A DNA stretch of 64,000 bases, from contig NZ_LAHA01000028.1 of the NCBI RefSeq assembly GCF_002608075.1, positions 1 to 64,000 on the forward strand. The letters are read 5' to 3'. The stretch is from Nostoc linckia z4. Its GTDB lineage: Bacteria > Cyanobacteriota > Cyanobacteriia > Cyanobacteriales > Nostocaceae. Below are positions 18,545 through 27,548 of this stretch, piece after piece. Below the pieces are notes generated by a model. It was not told where the DNA came from. It was given only the letters and a program-made list of their open reading frames with translations, and made no database searches. Positions within the stretch are counted from its first letter, which is position 1; each line of letters begins with the position of its first letter. The position numbers were made by a program, and so were the translations under genes.

Positions 18545-19644
18545 TTCCATTTGTAGATTTAAAAACTCAATATTTCAGTATTAAAGACGAAATTGATAGT
18601 GCCGTTTTAAAAGTCCTGGCAAGCACCCAATTCGTTTTGGGCAATGAAGTCAAAGCATTAGAAAAAGAATTTGCCGATTACTGCAATGCAGATTATGGCG
18701 TTGCTGTCAATACAGGTACTAGTGCCCTGCATTTAGCATTACTAGCAGCAGGCATCGGTGCTGGTGACGAAGTAATTACCGTACCTTTCACATTTGTGGC
18801 GACCACAGCAGCAATTTGTTACACCGGAGCCACACCAGTTTTCGTAGATATCGATCCTGTTTCCTACACAATCGATGTCAATCAAATTGAAAAAGCGATA
18901 ACCGAGCGCACAAAAGCCATTCTGCCCGTACATTTATACGGTCAACCAGCAGATATGGAGCCAATTTTGGACATTGCCCGCCGTCATGGTTTGGTGGTCA
19001 TAGAAGATGCAGCCCAAGCCCACGGCGCTGAATACAAAGGACAACGTGTAGGTAGCATTGGTGATATTGGTTGTTTCAGTTTTTACCCTGGCAAAAATTT
19101 AGGGGCTTACGGTGAAGGAGGCATGGCAGTCACCAACAATCCCGAATATGCCCGTACTATGGGAATGTTGCGCGACTGGGGTCAAGAAAGCAGGTATCAC
19201 CACGTCCTCAAAGGTTACAACTATCGCATGGATGGCATCCAGGGAGGGATTTTACGGGTGAAGTTACGCTACATCGAAGCCTGGACAGAAGCCAGAAGAA
19301 GCCACGCAGCATACTACGACGAACTTTTAAAAGACTCTGGTGTAAGTACGCCCACTGTGATGCCTTACAGTCGTCACGTTTACCATGTCTATGCAGTGCG
19401 ATCGCCACAAAGAGACGCCCTGCAACAAAGCCTCCAAGAAATGGAAATTCAAACAGGCATTCATTACCCAATTCCAGTTCATCTCCAGCAAGCGTATGCT
19501 GAATTGGGTTATCAAGCTGGAGATTTTCCCCATTCAGAAGCCGCAGCCAAAGAAGTGTTATCTCTGCCCATGTATGCAGAACTCTCTCAAGCACAGATCG
19601 AGACTGTGAGCCAAAGCGTCAAACAGGCTATGCAAGTTCTATAG
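18541..19644 (+). CDS. DegT/DnrJ/EryC1 sugar aminotransferase (WlbC/WbpE-like candidate)
   Basis: 367 residues, PLP-dependent. Visible motifs: MIPFVDLKTQYFSIKDEID start, GTSALHLALLAAGIGAGDEVITVPFTF, VIEDAAQAHGAEY with the PLP-ring acid, and SFYPGKNLGAYGEGGM with the Schiff-base lysine. C-terminal HVYHVYAVR and HYPIPVHLQQAY are typical of the 3-oxo-sugar aminotransferases WbpE, QdtB and FdtB. The substrate is presumably the 3-keto sugar made by the overlapping upstream oxidoreductase. ATGA overlap with that gene. Confidence 0.9.
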   Translation: MIPFVDLKTQYFSIKDEIDSAVLKVLASTQFVLGNEVKALEKEFADYCNADYGVAVNTGTSALHLALLAAGIGAGDEVITVPFTFVATTAAICYTGATPVFVDIDPVSYTIDVNQIEKAITERTKAILPVHLYGQPADMEPILDIARRHGLVVIEDAAQAHGAEYKGQRVGSIGDIGCFSFYPGKNLGAYGEGGMAVTNNPEYARTMGMLRDWGQESRYHHVLKGYNYRMDGIQGGILRVKLRYIEAWTEARRSHAAYYDELLKDSGVSTPTVMPYSRHVYHVYAVRSPQRDALQQSLQEMEIQTGIHYPIPVHLQQAYAELGYQAGDFPHSEAAAKEVLSLPMYAELSQAQIETVSQSVKQAMQVL

Positions 19645-19777
19645 GTTTTGCTCAAAAAGCGTCGGCAAAACCCATTCCTTCTAAGAATGAGATGAAAGAC
19701 ACCCCGATGCCGTTGACGGTTAACAGTCAACAGTCAATTTTTGAGCAATGAATTTTTAGAAGTGATAGAGGCGTTTT

Positions 19778-21178
19778 ATGCATGATGTTTTAGAAAAGTA
19801 CCGCTATTTTTGGCCGCATACCAGCTTAGAAACTGCTGCTAATTGGCGAGTGGTAAAAGACAAATCTATTTATGTCCGCGATTTGCCAGAAACTCCAGAA
19901 CAACTATCAAATGATAGTCGATGGCCGGCTTTTTTCCCTTCCCCAATTTGTTTAGTGACAACTGCTGATGGTTCGCAAATTGGTTTAGAAAAAGTTGTCG
20001 GAGCCTCAATAGTCAATAGGTTTCCTTATATTTTAGCTCTCAGCTTTTGTATTCAAGAGCTATCAGAACGACATCATGTCCGGGGCACCTTTACTGACAT
20101 GCTAGAAAGCAGTGGTAGCGTTGCCGTACAATTTCTTCCTCCAGGGGAAGAACTTGACAAAGCGATGAATGCCATTACTACCGTACCCGAAGAAAAGACT
20201 CACTCACGCATCGCTTATTCGGGATTATCAACACGCAAAGCCTTAACAAATGACACATTTGTTTTTGACTCTGCATACATGATTTACGAGGCAAAACTTG
20301 TTAAGCCTGGTAAAGATTTTGCCGGTCAACCAATTTATTCTCAACCTTGGGTTGACGTTGGTAGCCATAGAGTTTATTTTCTGGAAATTAATGCCATTCA
20401 GCTGCGAGAAGACATAGCACAAGGGTGTAGCCAAATCCTCTGGCGCAGCTTACCAGCTTGGGAACCACAAAACGAACTTCAAAAGGGTGTATCTGTAACT
20501 GAAGAAGTGATGGTAGACCCCAGTTACAAAAAAGGATATACACCCCACTATGCCTTTCCATCGCCAGGGACAATTGCCTTTGAAGCCGATGCTGTGGAAA
20601 ATGGCATGGCAATTAAGTATCTTTCTCCTTTACCAGAAGATCAAGTACAAGTCGATAACGATAAAGCTCGTTGGCCTTGTTTCTTTCCATCATCAGCTGG
20701 CATGATTACCTGCTGGGCGGAAGATGGAACTCCCAACCTCATGCCTTGTGGCTCAACGACAATTGTCAGCCGACATCCATTAGTAATTACCCCTTGCATT
20801 TCTTACGCCAAAATTAATGAGCGTTATGCCCCGCGTGTAAGTTTGGACTTGATCCGCAAAACTGGCAAATTCGGCTGCGGTGTGCCGTTTATTAACGATG
20901 TTGTCATTGACGCCATCAAATATGCAGGCAACATTTCTCTTGCTAAAGATCCGCAAAAAGTCGCACGGGCGGGATTGCAGGTAGAAGCACATGACTGGGC
21001 ACCTGTTTTACCCGCTTTGCCCATACACTTTGACTGTCAAATTATAGGTGAAGTCACTTTAGGAACACATATTATGTTCCTGGGAGAAGTCCGCCAGATC
21101 AGAGTTCGTGCAGATGTAACACCAGAAAATCCAATAGAATGGTTTCCTTGGGCGAATGTATTACCATCAAACACTTAA
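19778..21178 (+). CDS. Protein with two tandem flavin-reductase-like (FMN split-barrel) halves
   Basis: 466 residues. Two halves share a pattern: SRWPAFFPSPICLVTTADG (about 47-65) followed by NRFPYILALSF and ERHHVRGTFTDML, and ARWPCFFPSSAGMITCWAEDG (about 295-315) followed by SRHPLVITPCISYAKINERYAPR. The order and spacing resemble flavin-reductase-like split barrels (FMN-binding, DIM6/NTAB group). The C-terminal IIGEVTLGTHIMFLGEVRQIRV is the typical last strand pair. No membrane segment. ATG 19778 has agagg 6 nt upstream. It lies among sugar-nucleotide genes on the same strand, but its redox reaction and substrate are unknown. Confidence 0.7.
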   Translation: MHDVLEKYRYFWPHTSLETAANWRVVKDKSIYVRDLPETPEQLSNDSRWPAFFPSPICLVTTADGSQIGLEKVVGASIVNRFPYILALSFCIQELSERHHVRGTFTDMLESSGSVAVQFLPPGEELDKAMNAITTVPEEKTHSRIAYSGLSTRKALTNDTFVFDSAYMIYEAKLVKPGKDFAGQPIYSQPWVDVGSHRVYFLEINAIQLREDIAQGCSQILWRSLPAWEPQNELQKGVSVTEEVMVDPSYKKGYTPHYAFPSPGTIAFEADAVENGMAIKYLSPLPEDQVQVDNDKARWPCFFPSSAGMITCWAEDGTPNLMPCGSTTIVSRHPLVITPCISYAKINERYAPRVSLDLIRKTGKFGCGVPFINDVVIDAIKYAGNISLAKDPQKVARAGLQVEAHDWAPVLPALPIHFDCQIIGEVTLGTHIMFLGEVRQIRVRADVTPENPIEWFPWANVLPSNT

Positions 21179-21224
21179 CCCCAATACTGCTCGGTTAACG
21201 ATTTTTAACTCGGCATTGGGTCTG

Positions 21225-21300
21225 GGGAAAAGGTTAAAGGGTAAAGGTTAAAGGTTTTTTCTTTCCCCTTTCCCCTTCCCCTTTTCCCTTTAACCGACAA
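21225..21300. repeat. Imperfect hairpin of ggttaaagg repeats
   Basis: Purine-rich ggggaaaaggttaaagggtaaaggttaaagg (21225-21255) faces the pyrimidine-rich mirror ctttcccc ... ccctttaacc (21261-21296). A stem-loop between the flavin-reductase-like gene and the acyltransferase gene is likely and may attenuate transcription. Confidence 0.6.
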
Positions 21301-21414
21301 GTATTGCACTTAACCCCAGCTAAAAACTTCTCTATTTTTTTCATTCTACTAGAGACAAAAATTTCCAGGGTGGATTTATAGACGCTCAAAGCGTTGCAGT
21401 TTTGGAGGTGATGA

Positions 21415-22119
21415 ATGTCTAATGTGCTGAATGGGAGAACACAGCTGATTAAGGCTGTCCACGGTTCCCAGGAACTTAAACTAGATCCTGACTTTGAAAT
21501 CGGATTAGCAGAGCATTTACGTAGCAAATACGATCGCGGCGGCTTACTTGATTTGTACAGCCGCTTTGCAGTCGGTGATGGTGATTATGATATGTTAATG
21601 CGGCGAGTCATCTGGCGTGCAATGGCTCGGCAGTTTGGACATGGCGTGCAAATTAGTACTGGTGTTAGTTTTAAGCACTTAGAAACCTTTGAAATTGGTA
21701 ACTCAGTATTCATCGGCGGACAAACCTGTATCCAGGGATGGTTTAAAGGTAGATGTATCATTGGCAACAATGTTTGGATTGGCCCCCAGAGCTATTTTGA
21801 CGCCAGAGACTTGATCATTGAAGACTTTGTAGGCTGGGGCCCAGGAGCAAAAGTTTTATGCTCATCCCACACTGGATTACCGATAGAAACTCCGATCATC
21901 CAAACAGATTTTGAAGTCAATCCGGTAAGAATTGAATCAGGAGCTGACATTGGTATGAACGCAATCATTTTACCAGGAGTCACCGTTGGTAAAGGCAGCA
22001 TCGTTGGCGCTGGGGCAGTTGTCACCAAAGATGTACCACCTTATGCCATCGTCGCTGGTGTCCCTGCTAAGTTTTTGCGCTGGCGGCAAGGATATGAACC
22101 ATCGGAGAATACAAAATAA
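21415..22119 (+). CDS. Acyltransferase, left-handed beta-helix (NeuD/LacA-like)
   Basis: 234 residues. An N-terminal helical part of about 75 residues (LKLDPDFEIGLAEHLRSKYDRGGLLDLYSRF) precedes hexapeptide repeats from GVSFKHLETFEIGNSVFIGG to GADIGMNAIILPGVTVGKGSIVGAGAVVTKDVPPYAIVAGVPAKFL, the usual acetyl-CoA-binding coil and end loop. It probably O- or N-acetylates a sugar or a lipid-linked oligosaccharide. ATG 21415 has a near-perfect ggaggtga ribosome site (21403-21410); the ATG 4 nt earlier gives only three codons. The next gene starts 5 bp after its stop. Confidence 0.85.
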   Translation: MSNVLNGRTQLIKAVHGSQELKLDPDFEIGLAEHLRSKYDRGGLLDLYSRFAVGDGDYDMLMRRVIWRAMARQFGHGVQISTGVSFKHLETFEIGNSVFIGGQTCIQGWFKGRCIIGNNVWIGPQSYFDARDLIIEDFVGWGPGAKVLCSSHTGLPIETPIIQTDFEVNPVRIESGADIGMNAIILPGVTVGKGSIVGAGAVVTKDVPPYAIVAGVPAKFLRWRQGYEPSENTK

Positions 22120-22124
22120 TAAAT

Positions 22125-23144
22125 ATGCAAAATCAGCGAATTTTAATTACAGGTGGTGCCGGTTTTATCGGCTCTGAACTAGTACATCAAATCATAACTA
22201 AAACAACAAATCAGGTTGTGGTTGTTGATAATTTGGTGAATGGAAAACGGCAAAACCTAGAAAATTTACCTAGCGATCGCTTGGAATTAGTTGTAGCAGA
22301 CATTCGAGATAGCGATCGCATGACAAAATTAATGTCAGGCGTAGATATCGTATTTCATCTAGCCTGCTTGGGTGTCCGGCATTCCATCCACTCACCCCAT
22401 GAAAATCATGAAGTCAATGCGACAGCGACTCTCCAACTATTAAGCGCCGCTAAAGCAACAGGAGTCAGTCGGTTTGTATATGTTTCCAGTTCCGAAGTTT
22501 ATGGTACTGCCCGTTGGGTACCAATGACAGAAGAACACCCAACTTTTCCCATGACTGTTTATGGTGGTTCTAAGTTAGCTGGAGAATGTTATACCAGGGC
22601 ATTCTACGAAACTTATGGCTACCCCACTGTTGTAGTGCGTCCTTTCAACGCCTACGGGCCGCGTTGTCACCATGAAGGAGATAGCGGAGAAGTCATACCC
22701 AAGTTTTTACTGCGTAGCATGGCTGGCAAACCAATGGTAATTTTTGGCGATGGTAGCCAGACTAGAGACTTCACTTATGTTGGCGATACAGCTAGGGGAA
22801 TTATGTTGGCAGGATTTACAGACTCTGCCATCGGACAAACAATTAATTTGGGTAGTGGCTTTGAAATTGCCATTAACGATTTGGCAAAAGAAATAGCATC
22901 AATCATGGAACCAGCAAACACAAGCGTGATTCATGATGAATCTCGTCCTGGTGATGTGTTGCGTTTATATGCTGAAACTACAAAGGCGTACAAACTTTTG
23001 GGATTCAAGCCAGAAATATCGCTGTCTGAAGGTTTAATCAAACTCAGAGATTGGTATGTGAGTTTTGGCAAATCTCCAGAAGTCCTACTAGAAAACGAAA
23101 TTGTCCGTAACTGGGATGTAGAGAGGAGCAAACAGCGTGTCTGA
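22125..23144 (+). CDS. NAD-dependent sugar epimerase/dehydratase (extended SDR)
   Basis: 339 residues. The Rossmann motif GGAGFIGSELV (about 8-18), VFHLACLGV, the catalytic SSSEVYGT and YGGSKLAGE (YxxxK), and the substrate loop RPFNAYGPRCHHEGDSGEVIPKFL are all present. Subfamily features fit UDP-glucose 4-epimerase, UDP-glucuronate decarboxylase or dTDP-hexose dehydratase-like enzymes, and the exact one is not decided. It overlaps the next aminotransferase by 8 bp, suggesting a 4-keto product that is then aminated. Confidence 0.9.
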   Translation: MQNQRILITGGAGFIGSELVHQIITKTTNQVVVVDNLVNGKRQNLENLPSDRLELVVADIRDSDRMTKLMSGVDIVFHLACLGVRHSIHSPHENHEVNATATLQLLSAAKATGVSRFVYVSSSEVYGTARWVPMTEEHPTFPMTVYGGSKLAGECYTRAFYETYGYPTVVVRPFNAYGPRCHHEGDSGEVIPKFLLRSMAGKPMVIFGDGSQTRDFTYVGDTARGIMLAGFTDSAIGQTINLGSGFEIAINDLAKEIASIMEPANTSVIHDESRPGDVLRLYAETTKAYKLLGFKPEISLSEGLIKLRDWYVSFGKSPEVLLENEIVRNWDVERSKQRV

Positions 23145-24339
23145 AGTCAAATCTTTTATCCCCATCGCCAAACCTTGGATGGGGGAGGCGGAGGCTGAAG
23201 CGGCTAAACGAGCGATTATGTCTGGCTGGGTAACACAAGGGCCAGAAGTTGCTGCTTTTGAACAAGAATTTGCCGCTTACGTCGGAGCAAATTACGCTTG
23301 TGCCGTCTCCAACTGTACCACAGCATTACATTTAGCGCTTTTAGCTGTGGGAGTGCAACCGGGGGATGAAGTAATTACTGTGAGCCATTCTTATATTGCC
23401 ACAGCCAACAGCATTCGTTACTGCGGCGCAACACCAGTATTTGTGGACATTGAACCACAAACATACAACATCAACCCGATGTTAATTGAAGATGTGATTA
23501 GCGATCGCACCCGTGCGATTTTGATTGTCCATCAAATCGGGATGCCTTGCGACCTCAAAGCCATCTTGGATGTTGCCCACCGCTATCAGTTACCAGTGGT
23601 TGAAGATGCGGCTTGTGCCATCGGCAGTGAAATTCTCTGGAATGGGCAGTGGGAGAAAATTGGCAAACCGCATGGCGATATCGCTTGCTTTTCTTTTCAC
23701 CCCCGAAAAGTGATCAGCACCGGTGATGGCGGGATGCTGACTACAAATAATCCCCAATGGGATAAGCAGTTTCGCCTCTGGCGGCAACATGGCATGAGTG
23801 TCCCCGATACTGTGCGCCACGGTGCAAAACAAGTAATATTTGAGACATACCCAATCATGGGTTACAACTACCGCATGACTGATATTCAAGCAGCAGTCGG
23901 GCGAGAACAACTCAAACGCCTGCCAGAGATAGTGGAACGTCGGCGTTATTTGGCACAGCGATATCAAGAAAAACTAGCAAATCTGCCGGGATTAAAGTTA
24001 CCCACCGAGCCAAGCTGGGCTAAGAGTAACTGGCAGAGTTTTTGTGTCCGGCTCCTAGATAAATGCGACCAGCTACAAGTAATGCAGCAAATGTTAGATG
24101 CTGGCATTGCCACACGACGCGGAGTGATGTGCGTTCACCGTGAAAGTGCTTATGAAAAAGAAGCTTGGTCGTGTGGAGTTGAGTCGAAAGCTTGTGAGTG
24201 TGAAGTTGGAAAGTGCGATCGCCTTTCTGAAAGTGAGCAAGCACAAGACCACACAGTTCTCCTACCCCTGTTTCATCAAATGACTGAACAGGAACAGGAC
24301 TATGTGGTGGAAGTTTTGAAAGTAGCTTGTCAGGTTTAA
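23137..24339 (+). CDS. DegT/DnrJ/EryC1 sugar aminotransferase (second copy)
   Basis: 400 residues, PLP-dependent. FIPIAKPWMGEAEAEAAKRAI start, NCTTALHLALLAVGVQPGDEVITVSHSYIATAN, VVEDAACAIGSE, and SFHPRKVISTGDGGM with the PLP lysine. This variant (HPRK rather than YPGK) is typical of perosamine-synthase-like enzymes that aminate 4-keto sugars. There is an unusual acidic/cysteine-containing insert near residues 345-370 (AYEKEAWSCGVESKACECEVGKCDRLSES) before the last helix. GTG start at 23137 with gaggag upstream; 8-bp overlap with the SDR gene. Confidence 0.88.
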   Translation: MSEVKSFIPIAKPWMGEAEAEAAKRAIMSGWVTQGPEVAAFEQEFAAYVGANYACAVSNCTTALHLALLAVGVQPGDEVITVSHSYIATANSIRYCGATPVFVDIEPQTYNINPMLIEDVISDRTRAILIVHQIGMPCDLKAILDVAHRYQLPVVEDAACAIGSEILWNGQWEKIGKPHGDIACFSFHPRKVISTGDGGMLTTNNPQWDKQFRLWRQHGMSVPDTVRHGAKQVIFETYPIMGYNYRMTDIQAAVGREQLKRLPEIVERRRYLAQRYQEKLANLPGLKLPTEPSWAKSNWQSFCVRLLDKCDQLQVMQQMLDAGIATRRGVMCVHRESAYEKEAWSCGVESKACECEVGKCDRLSESEQAQDHTVLLPLFHQMTEQEQDYVVEVLKVACQV

Positions 24340-24449
24340 GGGACTTCCCAGAACTTAATTACCTAATCTTGTGGGGTGGACATCTTGTCCGCCCTTGGCT
24401 TGGCCAGCCCACAAGAAGTAGTTGATTATTTTTTTATTTGTAAGTCCCT
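24340..24449. repeat. Intergenic repeat with gggactt ends and a terminator-like hairpin
   Basis: The segment starts with gggacttcc (24340) right after the aminotransferase stop and ends with taagtccct (24441-24449), inverted copies of the same end. Inside, cttgtggg (24368-24375) pairs with cccacaag (24408-24415), and ggtggaca pairs with tgtccgcc. It could stop transcription of the sugar genes. Related ends occur near 60838 and 62528. Confidence 0.6.
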
Positions 24450-24501
24450 AAGGAAGTTACTTTTTATCTTCCGTAATTATTAAACCAATGGGAAACTAAG
24501 T

Positions 24502-27500
24502 ATGGTTACCATCTTTAGCAATCAAGTTCCAAGCATTCCCAATAACAGCGATAGCTCTTACGAATTAGGAATGAAATTCCGCAGCACCGCGGCAGGAGAG
24601 ATTTCCGTCGTTCGCTTTTGGAAAGCCCCCAGCGAAACAGGAACTCATATTGGCAAGATCTGGTCAGCAACCGGAACTCTTTTAGCAAGCACCACTTTTA
24701 CCAACGAAACGACTTCTGGCTGGCAGCAACAAGCTCTGGACACGCCACTGATCGTTCAAGCCGACACCACTTATGTAGTCTCTGTCAACGTCAACACCCA
24801 TTACGCCGCCACTTACGATGAACTAGCCACCCCCATCACCAATGGGCCTCTCAGCTCAGTGGCAGACGGTAACAACGGGGTTTTTAATTTCACTCCAGGA
24901 GCTTTTCCAACTGGTTCTTACCAAAATACAAACTATTTTCGTGACATCGATTTTGTAGCTATTCCCCAACCAACAATCACAAAGATTAGCGGCGACAATC
25001 AGACTGGTGCAGCCGCAACTCCCTTACCCAACCTATTGGTTGTTCAGGTCAAAGATGCAGCTGGCAATCCCATATCAGGGACTACGGTGACCTTTGCCGT
25101 TACCAGTGGCGGGGGATCGGTATCGCCTGCAAATGTAGTCACTGATACAAATGGTCAGGCTAGTACCACCTTAACCCTTGGAGCGAATCCTGGTGCTACA
25201 AATCCTGTGGTTAATAATGTGACTGCCACAGCACAAAACGTAGGCAGCACTATCTTTTCTGCCAATGCCAGTCCTTCGGGAGAGAGCCAAACTCTGTTTA
25301 CAAATCAAGTCCCAGATTTTGCAAATTCTAGTGATAATAACTCTCCCTATGAATTAGGAATGAAATTCCGCAGCGCTCAAGGCGGACGAATTACTACCAT
25401 CCGCTACTGGAAAGCTGCTAGCGAGAAAGGAAGTCATGTCGGCAAAATCTGGACGGCAACCGGAACTCTATTAACAAGCGTGGTTTTTACTAACGAAACG
25501 GCTTCTGGCTGGCAAGAGCAGGTTATAGAAACGCCAATAAATATTCAAGCCAATACGACTTATGTCGTTTCTGTCAACATCAACACCCATTACGTTATTA
25601 CTCAAGATGCACTGGCTAACCCCATAGTCAATGGCGACCTTAGCTCAGTAGCAGACGGCAGCAACGGGTTATACAATGTAAATCCAAATTCTTTTCCAAC
25701 CGGCTCTTTCCGGAATTCTAACTATTTTTGCGACATTGGCTTTATCGTTGGCAGTGCCTTAATTAAAGTCAGTGGAGACAATCAAAGTGCCACCACAGGA
25801 GCAGCTCTGCCCAACCCCCTAGTTGTACGAGTTGTAAACGCTCAAAACACTCCTCAAGCAGGGGTGACGGTGAACTTTGATATTATCAGTGGCGGCGGAG
25901 CGCTCTCAGTTACCAGTGCAGTCACTAATGCTAGTGGTCAAGCAAGTACTACTGTCACAGTAGGACAAGCTCCTACCGCACTTGGAGGACTGACAGTCAG
26001 AGCGACGGCAATAGGCATTGGCACTACCAACTTTTCGGCTACAGCAATTCCGACAAACCCGAATCCCATCTACTTGGAAAATCTCAATCCAGGCACGACT
26101 AACTGGAAACTCGACAACCCTGGCAATGGAGAGATCGCGGGTTATGCCTCGGCAACCAGTGTTAATAAAGGGGGATCGCTAGATATTAAGGTTTCTCTTG
26201 CACAACAAGGACAGTACACCATCGATGTGTATCGCTTAGGCTACTACAGTGGTAAGGGAGGAAGGCTGATTGCCAGCAGCGGTTCCCTCACAGGCACGAC
26301 CCAACCCGCTTGTAGTTTAGACCCTGATACCAGACTTGTTGAATGTAACTGGACAACTTCCTACGTTTTGCAGGTAGGTAGCAACTGGACTAGTGGTCTT
26401 TATGTAGCGAAACTCACTGACCAGGCAACAGGCGTAGTAGCCCACGTGTGGTTTGTAGTCCGGGATGATAGCAGCACAGCTGATGTTTTATTCCAGAGTG
26501 CCGTTTCTACCGTCCTAGCCTATAGCTCCACGGGGGGTTACAGCTTGTATAGTTCTGACAGCCTTGATGGTCAGCGGGCTTTCAAGGTTTCCTACGACCG
26601 GCCGTTCTTCCAAGCAACTTATCAAAATTCTAGCCAACCAGCTAAACCTTTGCAGTGGGAATACAACATGGTGCGTTGGCTAGAATCTCAAGCTTACGAT
26701 GTTACCTACACCGACAACATGCAGGTTCACACCAACCCACAAAAATTGCTCAATCACAAAGTATTTTTGTCTGTAGGCCACGATGAGTACTGGTCTAAAG
26801 AAATACGGGATCATGTGGAAGCTGCCCGCGATGCCGGAATTAATTTGGGAATTTTCTCCGCCAATAGTTGTTATTGGCGAGTGAGGTTTGAAAGTTCTAC
26901 TACTGCTGCGGGACAAGTCAGACCTAACCGGGTGATGGCCTGTTACAAAGCGGATTGGGCATTAGATCCAGTTGTCCAACAGCAGGGGCCATCAGCTGCA
27001 ACTAATAAATTCCGCAGCGCCCAGAACCAGCGACCAGAAAATGCTTTGTTTGGAGTGATGTACGGTAGCGATTTAGATACCTTCGGCGGTTTTAATTTTA
27101 CTGTCAGCAACGCTAGCGATCCTTACTACGCAAACACAGGACTCCAGAATGGAGATCAGCTGGCGATGTTAGTGGGTTATGAATGGGATTTTATCGTTAA
27201 TAATGGGTCTGCTCCTGCTGGAGTCGTCAAATTGTCTGAGTCTACAACCATACCCTCCACTGTACTGCCTACCTTCGACGAACCAGTTGGAGAACAAGGA
27301 CTTCCTGCCAACCAGGATTTTACCAAATCTCACTCAGTGCGCTACACAGCTAGTAGTGGAGCTAAAGTTTTTGCCTCCGGTACCATTCAGTGGGCATGGG
27401 GATTAGATAGTGACGGCATTAGCCCATTTCGGGAAGATATTCGCGCTAAGCAAATGACTGTCAACATCTTAGCAGACATGGGGGCGAAACCCCAGACACC

Positions 27501-27525
27501 AAATGCAAACCTGATTGTTCCTTAA
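24502..27525 (+). CDS. DUF4082 / Ig-like / dimethylformamidase-like multidomain protein
   Basis: 1007 residues in repeating order. DUF4082 domain 1 (about 3-155: SYELGMKFRSTAAGEISVVRFWK, GKIWSATGTLLA), bacterial Ig-like Big_1-type domain (about 158-258: KISGDNQTG ... GGGSVSP), DUF4082 domain 2 (about 265-415), a second Ig-like domain (about 418-515), then about 490 residues like the large subunit of N,N-dimethylformamidase (IDVYRLGYYSGKGG, SVGHDEYWSKEIRDHVEAARDAG, FSANSCYWRVRF). The family acts on amides or has unknown activity. No signal peptide is visible at the start (MVTIFSNQVPS), although the domains are of extracellular type. Possibly glycan-associated surface protein. It is followed after 23 bp by a Tat-exported protein. 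Confidence 0.85.
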   Translation: MVTIFSNQVPSIPNNSDSSYELGMKFRSTAAGEISVVRFWKAPSETGTHIGKIWSATGTLLASTTFTNETTSGWQQQALDTPLIVQADTTYVVSVNVNTHYAATYDELATPITNGPLSSVADGNNGVFNFTPGAFPTGSYQNTNYFRDIDFVAIPQPTITKISGDNQTGAAATPLPNLLVVQVKDAAGNPISGTTVTFAVTSGGGSVSPANVVTDTNGQASTTLTLGANPGATNPVVNNVTATAQNVGSTIFSANASPSGESQTLFTNQVPDFANSSDNNSPYELGMKFRSAQGGRITTIRYWKAASEKGSHVGKIWTATGTLLTSVVFTNETASGWQEQVIETPINIQANTTYVVSVNINTHYVITQDALANPIVNGDLSSVADGSNGLYNVNPNSFPTGSFRNSNYFCDIGFIVGSALIKVSGDNQSATTGAALPNPLVVRVVNAQNTPQAGVTVNFDIISGGGALSVTSAVTNASGQASTTVTVGQAPTALGGLTVRATAIGIGTTNFSATAIPTNPNPIYLENLNPGTTNWKLDNPGNGEIAGYASATSVNKGGSLDIKVSLAQQGQYTIDVYRLGYYSGKGGRLIASSGSLTGTTQPACSLDPDTRLVECNWTTSYVLQVGSNWTSGLYVAKLTDQATGVVAHVWFVVRDDSSTADVLFQSAVSTVLAYSSTGGYSLYSSDSLDGQRAFKVSYDRPFFQATYQNSSQPAKPLQWEYNMVRWLESQAYDVTYTDNMQVHTNPQKLLNHKVFLSVGHDEYWSKEIRDHVEAARDAGINLGIFSANSCYWRVRFESSTTAAGQVRPNRVMACYKADWALDPVVQQQGPSAATNKFRSAQNQRPENALFGVMYGSDLDTFGGFNFTVSNASDPYYANTGLQNGDQLAMLVGYEWDFIVNNGSAPAGVVKLSESTTIPSTVLPTFDEPVGEQGLPANQDFTKSHSVRYTASSGAKVFASGTIQWAWGLDSDGISPFREDIRAKQMTVNILADMGAKPQTPNANLIVP

Positions 27526-27548
27526 AGCATCTCACAAGGAGTATCGTA

